Below are positions 49,083 to 61,400 of a stretch of 64,000 bases of DNA, in pieces. The DNA comes from Nematostella vectensis. Taxonomy: Eukaryota > Cnidaria > Anthozoa > Actiniaria > Edwardsiidae. A program made the position numbers and the translations under genes. Below the pieces are notes generated by a model. It had not been told where the DNA came from. It saw only the letters and a program-made list of their open reading frames with translations, and did no database searches. How positions within the stretch are numbered: the first letter of the stretch is position 1; every line of letters starts with the position of its first letter. The stretch is taken from NCBI RefSeq assembly GCF_932526225.1, contig NC_064037.1:12320203-12384202 (forward strand), written 5' to 3'.

Positions 49083-52000
49083 ATGGTGAAAACAAGAAGA
49101 AGCTTTGAGATATCAGATTCCCTTCCAGGCAAGGGCAAGGCGACCGAGGGGAAGAAGAACTTGGAAATTCCTGAGGTACAAACCATTGTGTTGGTCGAAT
49201 GGCGGATGAAATTGACAAATCAATGGCAACATGGGTTTTCCTATGTACGATTTTTTTAGTATATGTTGTATCAAGTCATTACTCTAAATTGCAGGAGCAA
49301 AGCAGTGACGAAAGTGGCTTAGAATCCATTCCCGTATCTTCTAAACGGCGTAAACTTCACAGCAAAGAAGCCAAAGAAAGCAGATCCCTTCATAAGCGCG
49401 AGGAAACCACATCGGAGAGGAACTTTTCCCCTCTGCGAACGAGACATGGAACCATTTTGAGGTCAATTTCTTTTAACATTAGAATTTGTGTTTGATTTGC
49501 TTAGATGGCAAATGTGTATATGTGTTTGTTTATCTTATTTCTAGATCTGGGAGAACTGAAGGTACACAATCTCGAAGCACCGGTTACAAACAAGAACAAA
49601 TGGAGGCCGATGATGGCCGGAGAAAATCTGCAGGCTAGTGTTTATTTTGGATATTTTCGCTTCTGAACTTCCTGTAGTCAGGGAGGTAGGGAATTCTATA
49701 ATCTGATTTTGTGTTTCTTTTGTATAGGTGCAAAAGCGTGTTTGAAGTTCCGAAAATGCCTGTCCGAAAGCCCAAAACTTGTTGTAAATTTAGATAACAA
49801 TGAAATAGTTGCTCCCTTGTCAATACGCCGAAGTCGTCGAGAGCGAAAAGAAGTCTACGATACACTCAACATACAGATGTTGACCGATCATCGATATGTC
49901 CATCCGACATTTGAAAATTATAACGAGAAAGCAGACGAGAAACAAAGAAAGAGGAGAGTGTTGGAAGACCCTTCGGACGACAGCGAAGACGTGAGTTGAA
50001 GTCGGCGCATTGTTTGAATTTCCCGCCGTTTTTGAAATTCGCGGGAAGTATGAATACTTTGCATTTTAAGCATCAACAACTTTGTCACTTTTGAAATAAT
50101 TCTAATTAATTTGAAGACTATAATACCTATTATGATATTTTCATGTTTTTTTTAGTATTTTTTCAATTTTTCTGTATTTTGTTGTTTTGTGGGGGAGGGG
50201 GAGGGGAGAGAATTTACCCATTCGTTGAAGTACTGTATTTTTACAAGTTTTAGATCATTTCAGTTTGCTCTTGTTGAATTTTTCCAACCAAATCCTCTAT
50301 TGCAATGTTATATGAAAACAAAATTTCAAAATTTATTTGGTTATATAGAATTATAGAAATTTTACAAAGATAAATTACTTGGATAAGAACAGCAGCTGTG
50401 TTTTGGGCATAAGCTCCAATATGAAACTTTACCTGTGTCATTTTGAGTCACTTTTTCTCATTAATTTTTTTCAAGTGGTATCTATTATTTATCCAATTAA
50501 ACCAATCAAAGGCTCTGTGAGCCAACTTGTGAATGCAAATTTATTGTTCTAGTTATTTTCTTGTGTGCATAAAAGATATACAGGATACTGAACAAAGCAT
50601 GAACACATCAAAGATGCTGAGAGTACATAAAAATATCCTTATACCTATTCTTCCTTTTCAATCATAACACACCAAAAATAGTACAATTATTATTATTATG
50701 ATTATAAAAATAATAAAAAAAGATTGCTGTCAGTGGGAATCAAACCCTGGTCGCTGCGGTCCGAGACTAACGTGACATTGCTGAATCGATACGTAACTAA
50801 AATTAATTTTAATGCTATTGGTATCGTACCGTTCGAAAAGTTTTTGCTAATGTCAAATTTCGGCATATTTTTTTCGGAAACCAAATAGAATACCTGCAAT
50901 AATTGATCACGCTACTGTCATACAAGGGTTTTTTCTGCATGTTAACATTCTAGAAAGGCGCAAAATTGTTATTCGATGAATAAGCAAGGTCCATGTGTTT
51001 GTACGAGTTTTGGTTTGATATTTAGTCTAGCTGATTGGGAAGAATTGTAAAAAATTAATTTGTGGAAATCTCTGCTCTTTGATTTTGTCCTTCTAACAGG
51101 GTTTCTTTTTATTACCCTGCAAACAGAGACCCTGCTAACACAGGCTTTTCCCTTGTGTTTTTTGGACTTAATAAAAGTTGCAATTTTGGCTAGTCGCTCT
51201 TTGAGCACAAATTCAAACAAACAATGGGAAACCCAGAGACGCAAATCGGCAAGTACTTAAACAAAGAGAATTAAAAGCTTTGCTAGCATTTTACTTGTTT
51301 TGTTTGCAAACTAACAGCTTGAATTGGACTGAACCGTAGAAGACCGATTGACATCAGTCATGAAGGTGCATGCGCACGCTCAACCCACATGGAAGACTTT
51401 TCTGAAGAAACCAGCTTATATATACTTTACGGTCATACTAACAAATGACCGTAGTGGTCACAGGTCGATGACACAGCCCTTTTATAGTACTAGGCTTTAA
51501 CCGGAAGTTGAACACCTGAAGTATACATATGATCTAAGGATCGCTGTGTTGCTAAAGCACAGAAAGACCAGAAAGTCCCTCCAATAACTCGTAAATGCTT
51601 TGCAAGCATTCATGAGTTAAAAAACCATTCATCTCTTCAATGGTTTTGATTTATATTGGTATTTAATATATATATATATATATATTATGAAATACAGTAC
51701 TTAAATCAACTTTTCTATCCAGCAAACAGCAAACAAGAAACAATAATATATGCTTGTAAGTTGATGTCTTTCTCCAGAAAAGTCAGTAAACATGTATGAC
51801 ACTGGGAAATGTAGACATGACTTTTATATAATATATTGCTATCTTTCTGCAGAGGGGCTTTATGTATATGTATGGTGCTGCGAAGCATAGACATGACTAT
51901 CATATATTGGTATAAATCCACTCACATACTATCACAAATCTCGCAATTTAATTGGCTCCCATACTCACTATCTATTGAGCCATACATAGTGAGCAGCGAA

Positions 52001-55000
52001 AAAGCCACTTGAAGCGAAAGAGACAAAAAACCTTGATTCAAATTTGAGAAATTTGGTTCGCACTTTTTTCTATTAAATTTCTATTATTTTTTATCCTTAC
52101 AAAAGGACACTAAAAGTAACATAGATTAAGGGTATTGAAGAAAAAGTTTTCAATTTTCGTTTATTTGCGCGAGCTGCAAACACCGGTTGTATGTGTTAGC
52201 GCACACACTAGAAAACACGCCATTTCAAACGAGCGCGCACTGTTTTGATATTGTAAAATACTATTTTTGTTGTTTGTGTTATTTATTACTGAGAATTATC
52301 AAAATCTTCATTTATTTGAAGGAAGTATGTGAGTGGATTTATACTAAAACAATTAGACTACTCATTCTCATTTTCTATGAGTCAAATAGTCAGCTCGGCG
52401 CTACATGCCTCGTTGACTATCTATTGACTCATAGAAAACTCGAACTCGTAGTCTAATTGTTGAATATATCTCTGTCTTTCTGCAGGAAAGGGCTGTAAAC
52501 ATGTATGACACTGTGAAGCGTAGACATGACACACCCTCTCCTGTTAAACATGGTCAAAGACATCAACAGGAAGAGGATGATGAGGATGACGACAGTGATG
52601 ATGATGAGGAGGAGGAGGAGGGGGACGGCGAGGATGAGGGGGAGGATGAGGAGCAAAGAAAACGCTACTTATTGAGAAAGAAGAAGCCTGTCACTAACCG
52701 ATACATGGCCCCACCTCTAAAGAGCAAAAAAGGTAAAGAGGATGGGTATTCTTCCTAGTAAAGGTCTATCAAGTGCAATAGAAAAATGAGAGAGAATAGA
52801 GAGACTTCTGCCAGCCCTAGATAAGTACTTTGATGTACCACCATTCACATTTCTGGATGAAACCAAATGTACTGACATGTCCTGGCTCTGTCTGATCTTA
52901 TACCAATGGTTTTTATTTTATTTTATTGTAGAGCTGTGAACGGAACAAACATGAATAGTCGCCAATCACTTTTAACAGATAGACTACATTTTGTCTTTGC
53001 TTTAGCAAACTTACATTAACATTTCACTCAACTTAATTCTTGTTGATTTAAATATAGAAAAGCGGGTATTCCAGCTCACAATGCATAGAAGAGGCAGAGG
53101 GCGCGCCCCACCTCATGCCTCGCCTATCAGGCAGTATCGTGCTCCCAAAAGAAAGGCCATGAACATGAGTTCTTCTACTTCATCTGGTCAGTATTATCTC
53201 ATCGCCATTAGTCACTTTAAACACTCTTTTCTACATTCTATGCAAATAAGGTTTACCAAGGTAAAACAAACAAGAAGTAATGAATATTTTTTTTAAGCTG
53301 ATTATATTTGGAAGCCTCAGGGAAACCAAATAACAAAATTTCATTTGCAAAATTAGCACTTATGTGATAGATGTGATAAGGTTTACCAAGGTAATACAAA
53401 TAAGAAGTAATGAATAATTATTTTTAGCTGATTATATTTAAAAGACTCAGGAAAACTGATTAAATAAATTTTATTTGCAAAATTAGTACTTGTGATAGAT
53501 AAATCAAGTGAGGCCCAAGCTTATGATTAAAATAAAATGAGTCCTTCAAATACTCTAAAATAAAAATGTCATACTATCATAGTACAAGGCCATTTTGTTT
53601 TCATTATACTAATTTATCAGATGCTTTTCACAGAGGAGTCTTGTGATGAACAAGATGAGAGAATGTTTGAGAGGAGGAAGAGCAAAAGCATGGCGAAGGC
53701 CAGAAACCGTGCCTTGCCCATCAACTTGACCATAGAGGATATCTCCAAAGGCGTTTTGAGGGACCGTGAGAGGATTGGCTCAAGCCTTGCTGATGTGGAT
53801 CCTATGTCAGTAGACAGAAAGGTCAGTTTAAAAGGGCAAGAACACTTGTCACCATAATCTCCTTTTCTACTACAAATAACATCAAGTTTAATAGAGCGTC
53901 TAAGGAACAGACCACTAGAAAATTGAGAAGACCTTGACATATTATTTTATGCTTTTCAAGCAAACTTACTAGTCAGAGCTTTTCACTATATTCAAAACGA
54001 AAAAGTCATGGAAGTTCATGATATCAAATTTAGCAAACAATTAGAAGTGATTGGAATCTAGGCTATACTAACCCTTGGAATTTCTCTTTTGTTTCTTAGG
54101 TGAAGTTTGACAGTGTAGGAGGCCTCAACAAGCAGATACAAGCCCTAAAAGAGATGATTCTTTTCCCACTTGTCTATCCAGAAGTGTTTGATAAATTCAA
54201 GATTACTCCACCTCGGGGTGTGCTGTTTTTTGGACCTCCAGGTTTGTCAGAAAAGAAAAAAAAAGCCCAGCTTCATAGAATGTAGAATTTCTTTCCATAC
54301 ACTTGGTTGGTTTAAGTATGGGTACTGTAGCTCTTTCCTCCCAGGGACAAATCAAGCAAACACATAGGTGCTAGGGCTCAAAGCTCAAAGGTGCAATGCA
54401 GGCAACTAGTTTCAGTTTTTTAGTTGGTTTGTTCATGTTTTTCATATGATTCATTTTAATTTGTGTATTCTGAGTGCACCAGACCTTTGAACGTTCACAA
54501 AGAACAAAAGCTTGGGTTGGCTGTGTAAGAGCTAATGATACATTCAATTTTTTTATGCCATCTCATGTGCTAAAATTTTTGTAACTTGGATATCTACCTG
54601 TTTATTGATTGATATTTTGATAATTGTCTGATTGTAATCTAAGGTATACAAGCTGGTAGAGTAGGTCACTAGAGTGGGTCAACTGTTTATTTACTAATCT
54701 TTGAGCCCTGTTTTATTGTAGCTATTTTCTCCAATGACATTTACATCGGTCTTTCCAGGTACCGGCAAGACCCTAGTTGCCAGAGCCTTAGCCAATGAAT
54801 GTAGCCAAGGTGACAAGAAAGTGTCATTCTTTATGAGGAAAGGTGCCGACTGCCTAAGCAAGTGGGTAGGAGAGTCTGAGAGACAGCTACGCCTCCTTTT
54901 TGACCAGGTTAGTACTGTAGAAGAGTCAGAAATACAGGGTAATGATTTCAAATAAGTGCCTAGTGCGCTTATTTTAATTTTCGGGTCTTTGGGGGGGATG

Positions 55001-55403
55001 TGGGGGGTGGGGCTTATAGGGTAGGGTGTGTTTATTTTGATGGAAAATACCAGTTTCTGAATTGCTTAAAAACAAAACTTTATTTGGGATAAACAGGAAT
55101 GATAGTAAAAGTATTGTTAGCTAAATACAGTACATTCATTGTTTATAAATCAATGACAATATTGTTGTAATGTGAAAATACCAATGAGAGCTGAATAAAA
55201 TGATTTACAATTTAAGTGGTGCTTTTGTTGGTATGTGTTTAAAGGGGAAGGGGAGCACTTATTGGGGAGGGGCACTTATTCCAAAATCAGACTGCCCATA
55301 CTAACTTTATATTTATTATATTGTATCAATTAATCATTATTTATTATATTTGATATTGGAATCCTGTAATTTAGCTTTTAAGGCTACGAGAGGACTAATA
55401 AAC

Positions 55404-55484
<81 letters not shown>

Positions 55485-58400
55485 ATCCAAGGTCAAAGGG
55501 GAGCGCTAGTTGGGGAGGGGGCACTTATTAAAAGGAGGGTGCTTATTTAAATCATTACTGTAATTCAAAATAATTATCTGAAATCTAACTATATCAGTTA
55601 ACTGTTATAGAAAAAAGGGAAAGAGCAGGGAATTTGTTTCCACAGAATGCTACAGACCTTGCATAATACTGACTGTGGTGATCGTTAAGGTCACTAAGCA
55701 GTAATTGTGTCTTTCTTTTCCACCAGGCATATGCTATGCGCCCATCCATCATCTTCTTTGATGAGATAGACGGCCTAGCCCCAGTGCGCTCCAGTCGTCA
55801 GGATCAGATCCACAGTTCCATTGTATCCACTCTTCTTGCACTAATGGACGGCTTGGACAGCAGAGGGGAGGTGGTTATTATTGGGGCCACTAACCGAATC
55901 GATGCTATTGACCCTGCCCTTAGACGCCCTGGAAGGTTTGATAGGGAGTTCCAGTTCGCGCTGCCTGATCGTGATGTAAGTGATAAGGTTTAAAGAGCAG
56001 CAATGATGTTCTTTTGTCTTCTAGAATCTGTTACAGATAAGAGCAATCTTATTGATTTCTTTCTCTCTACAGGTCCTCTGACAGGATGCGAAAAAATCTT
56101 CTCATTTCGCGGAAATTTTGGGCTGAAAGTTGCGGATAAAATTCAAAATTTCGCGGGAAAATGGCAAATTTCGCAGATTTTTTAGGGGGGTGGGGTGCTA
56201 GCAAAGTACCACGAATTTACCTCCGTTAATGACTGCGGTGATCCTAGATACTAATCCCTTAGATACTAATCAGACACTAAACAGATACTAAAAACGGTCA
56301 GGGAGAGTAATTCATAAAAAAAACTAAAATAATAAGAATAGCTATTTACCGAGTAAAATCAGCTAGAATCGATGGAAAGGCATTATAAATATGGTATCTT
56401 AAATTATTTACAGCAACTTCTGTAATTTGTGCGGATCCTAGACTAATGTCTGATTAGAATACCTTATCTGGTTTCTGGTTTAGATGCTTGCAAATTTCTA
56501 TGCAATACGCAAGGAAATAGTTATAATATGCATTTCTAAAACGTTTATATAGGGTCAGTACGCAGCTCTTACAAGCTGCAATTTGATTGGGCAAATGTCC
56601 GCACCTCGACACAAAGAACGTGAAGAATAGAGACAAAAGAACTCCTTTTTAGAACAAAGATAATAGAAGACAAAGCAGCTGCGTACTTACTCTTTTTATA
56701 CCGATTCAGCGCTTAGTTGTTGCTGAGTTTTCAAACAGCAAACGTCTACTTTTGTACTTTTTGGCGCCGACATAATGGATGTTTGCGGATCACGCGCTTG
56801 GAGTATTAACTGCGCTACATTGCAACAATTACGGAGAGTTAAATATAAACTGGACTCGAATTGACCAGGATAAAATCAAATCATCGGAAAGAAGGTTTTT
56901 TCCTTTTGAGATTTGCATAATTTTTGGATGAATTTCTGATCTGTTCAAACAAAAAAGAAAGAAAAAAAATGTTCCTACCTAGCTGCTATTTATACTAACA
57001 AATCCAGATTCGTTCCTCGCCCCGTATTTTTTATTCAGTTGTATTAAACTATTTGTATGTGTGGGATCGCCTTTTGAATATTTCACGCTAGTGATGATGA
57101 TAAAAATGAAATGATAAAATATAAATTTAGCCTAAATCTGCTAAAAAGCGTAAAAATCGTTCTTTAATTCTGTGCAGAAAATAGGTAGTTTTGATTGTTT
57201 TTTGTTATTAACAATTACCCCCCTTGCTATTAGTTCCTGTTTAGTATCTGATTAGTTTCTGATTAGTATGTTTAGTATCTAAGAAATTTTAGTATCCAAG
57301 ATCATTGCGGTCTGTTAAAATGTTGAATGTAATTTCATGCACGTACAAATGTCTTCGAAATTGGATTTTCCCTCTACTCGCATACACTTCACTGCACGTT
57401 ATCAAATGAAATGTTGCTCGTTTTGGTGAGTCTGATATCTTAGGCATTTCTTCGCAACGGCAGTAACGCTATTGTTTTGTGGTAACCTGGAATCTCACGT
57501 CAACAATGCAAAAACATTCTAATATTTCTCTTATAAATATATTTTTTGGCTCTGCGATGTGCTATTCATCTTTTTTGTGTTAATTCCGTGCTTTAGTATA
57601 CAGTGGATAATGGTGACCAACATGCTAGGTTTGATTTGAAAAAGAGGAATGTGAAATGAGGCTAGAACTCAGTCTACGTCAGCTCCATACTTGTAATTCC
57701 TGGTAGATTTTACAGCTCATGAATTGACATTGTCGCCAAATCGCGATATAATAAGTATAAAACAACTGCTTTTTTCCCATTTCTTTGCGTTTTGAACTCA
57801 AAACAATTAACAATATCGTGAAAGAATACATTGAAAGTTAACTTTAGGCTTCTTGTTTTTGCTTAATTTCTTGAAAGAACCAAAATTTTGCTGAATATCG
57901 GCTCAGGATGCGGAAGTTGCGGAAAATGGTCTAGGTTGCGGATCCGCATCTCCGCATCCTGTCAGAGGCCCTGTCTCTTGCATGAGAGCTTTCCAATTAT
58001 CTGTACCGCTTTTTTAAGAATGACACTTTGAAAAATGTCACTCTACAAATGTCTTCATGTCAAAAGGACTTAACACTAATACCTCATTGTTATTTGATGC
58101 AACAGAGAACAGTTTTCAACCTGCTGTTTTATTGTACTTTGTGAATGTCTTTAAAAAATAGGAGAATTCACATTTATCGCTTTATTTATAATACTGTAGG
58201 CTTTTGTTTTGATATATTTTTTATTTGAGTTGAAAAGTTTTACCAGTTGGGCTGGCATCCACCCTGAAAGATCCACTTTTTTTCAATCTCTTTACATTAT
58301 GAATTATGTCTGGCATCCACTCAGTAGGTCCTAGCTATATCCCCACTCACAGTCCTTTTGATTGCCTTTGCAGGCCAGACGGAGTATCCTCTCTATTCAC

Positions 58401-61400
58401 ACCAGGGAGTGGGAGCCAAGACTTTCTCAGCGGTTCATCTCTGAGCTTGCAGACTATTGTGTTGGCTATTGTGGGGCAGACATCAAAGCTCTTTGTACAG
58501 AAGCGGCCTTGTGTGCGCTAAGGAGACGTTACCCACAAGTTTATACTTCAAGTAGAAAACTGCTTCTTGACATCAATGACATTGAGGTAGGTGTGGTTAT
58601 CAATGAACCAAAAGGCTGGAATTTAGGATGCCCTAGAATATTACCTGTTCTTTCATGCTAACAAAAAGAGAACAAATGAGAGTACTGATTAGTTTGTTAA
58701 AATTGTTTACATTTTTTGGTTCTCACATTATTCACACTTTAGCAAAGAATGAACCGAAGCATTATTCATGCTCTCAGAAGATGTGTTATGTCATCGATTA
58801 CCAAAAGTACTGTTTTTTTTTTCTCACAAGCTTTGTGTTTTGTTGTAGATCACCTTTAAAGACTTCATCAATGCCACCAAGAGTATAGTCCCTGCCCACC
58901 AGAGATCAGTGGCATCTCCGGCAAGGGTGCTGTCCACAACAATCAGACCGCTGCTTGAGAACACATTCAACAAGGCACACCAGATGCTAGTCAAACAATT
59001 CCCTGCTGCACAAATGGATACAGGTACTACCAGCTTACCAACTTTTATATGTTGCATCTTTTGGTTTCCTCTGCAAGTAACTTCTGAGTGCACTGTAAAA
59101 TAAACTGCTTCTCTAAAACACAAAGCAATAGCTTGGGTAACTGCTCAACATCATATCATACACAGTGCTCAATCCATAAAGCCTGTGGGCTTTGTTTTAG
59201 GGGAACACTTTCATAGTTCATTTTTAAACTTTTTAAAAATTTTGTTTTGTCAGCTATATGACCTACCTTTTGTCACCCTTTTCCTTTTTTCTTGACAAAT
59301 GTTTCTCAGACAACTGTATCTTATTTACCTGCAGGAAATGCAAGCAGTACTCAACAAAAACATCAGGAAATCCCATCTGATGATGACTTGAGTTCTGATG
59401 GTGAGGATGGGCCGGACATCTATGACCACACCCATCCCACAAGCTCTATAGCAGGATCTAGCAGGAGTGAGCGCTATATGCGCCGCATCATGCAAAGGCA
59501 TGGGGTGTGCCCAGATGTCAGTCCAGGAGCCTCCAAAACATTTAGCTTCTCAGAGCAAGTATTCAGGGGTGCAGTGACGTACCGACCTCGAATGTTGCTA
59601 TCAGGGAGAGAGGGCATGGGGCAGTCAACACACATGGCACCAGCTTTGCTGCATAGTACGGAACACCTCAGTGTACATTGTCTGGATCTTCCTGCTTTGT
59701 ATGGTGTTACTTCAAGGACTCCTGAAGAAGCATGCGCACAGGTTGGTCTACCAGCCAATGATTTTATTTTTGGAATATTAGAAGGAACATATGTAAGCTC
59801 AGAGGTTTGGTAAGCTAGTTTGCAGGTGGTAAACTGTTTTTGTTTTGTTTAATTTAAAAACAAAAAAATCCAATAACATAACTCACCAGCTCATCATACC
59901 TAGTGGTTGTGCAGTGCCAACCTAGGCCGCATGGTCACTCCTCTTTGGCTGACCAAAAGTTGATAATTTCTTATTGAAGGATTGCCAAGTACTATTCCTT
60001 TTCAATATACATATTCTGTTGGCCACCATGTGCATCAAAAGACGCTCACAAATTATTTTTTAACTCCAAATAATACTGTCAATCACCTGAAAGCTTTCTT
60101 GGATTTGGTTTGACTCGTTATGCAGTTATACAAATTATTTTTTGTGTATGCTAGCTGTTCCGTGAGGCCCGGCGCTCTTTACCCTGCATTGTCTACATGC
60201 CGCATCTCAACTCTCTATGGCTGGCTACAAGTGAGAGTCTCCATGCTACTCTCATATCACTGCTACAGGATCTGCCTCCACTCTCACCAGTCCTGCTACT
60301 TGCCACAGCAGACAAGGAGTTCTCTCAGCTGCCTTATGAGTTACAGCAGCTCTTTTCACAAGATACTGGCCAGGTAATGACACAATCCCATTTATTTTAT
60401 GGATATCAAGGGACTTGGGAAAATGGAGTATAAAGATAAGAAGGGATGTGTAATTCTTGATCTTCAGAAAAACCAATAATAAGTATAGTAAGAAGTTTGA
60501 GACTGTTTGGAGTTGGGATTGAGATCCCACATTTAATTCCTCCTCTCTATATTGGATTGAGAAAATAATTATAATACGCCATTCCAGCTATAAGCTTGCA
60601 CGCACATTACTAAAGAAACCTACCTAAACTACCAGAAAGCAGTGCACGTTTTTTTAAAGCTTGAACCAAACAAAGTGCATGCTGCATGATGGTAGCTGAG
60701 GTGCAGGTTTCCATATCAAGTGTATGCGCATGCTTATTGCTGGAATTTAGACCAGGGGACATTTTTGTCATCCCAGCAAATTATCAAGCACAAGAGAGAG
60801 TCCCCTTCATGTTTCCTTGGGGAAAGACCATCTTTCTTAAATGCCCTGAGATTGCTACACATAATATTTCTTCCAGTATCAAACGAAAACAATTATAAGT
60901 GTTTGGCTGACTGAAGGTCTCATAATAGTTAAAATGTAATACTATGATCACCTCAGATTCTTTTGGTTTCTGAGGGACGATTAGTAGCGAAATTCCCTTG
61001 AAAATAATAGATGGTTCTAGATTTCTCTCATGTATTAATGGTGAGAAAAATTTAAAAAGGCAAAAGAATCTTTTGTCTTCAAAATTTCCCTCTACCTCAG
61101 TGCGTGAGAGAAATTTTAGAACCAAGATGCTTGTCTTGTCTTTAGAACCAAGATGCTTGTCTAGTTTCACCAGGGGTACAAATAGAAGGCAGCTTCCTGA
61201 TAAGCGCAGGAATAGACCCTGTGCCAAGAGACCAGGGTCGGGTTCCTAGAAAGCAGGTTAACGCTAACCCAGAGTTAAATAAGGTTGTTATCCAATCAAA
61301 TGTCTCGATAAACATATTTGTCCGCGGATATGCGCTAACCTGCTTTCTAGGAACCGAGCCCAGAGTATGTGATATTGTGATACCTAAACAATGTTAACCT

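Noticed and set aside
53621-53633. Starting ATAD2 exon 7 at the upstream AG (53620)
   Set aside because: Joining there gives the wrong phase and an early stop. The AG at 53633 keeps the frame and the [10 protein letters not shown] sequence.
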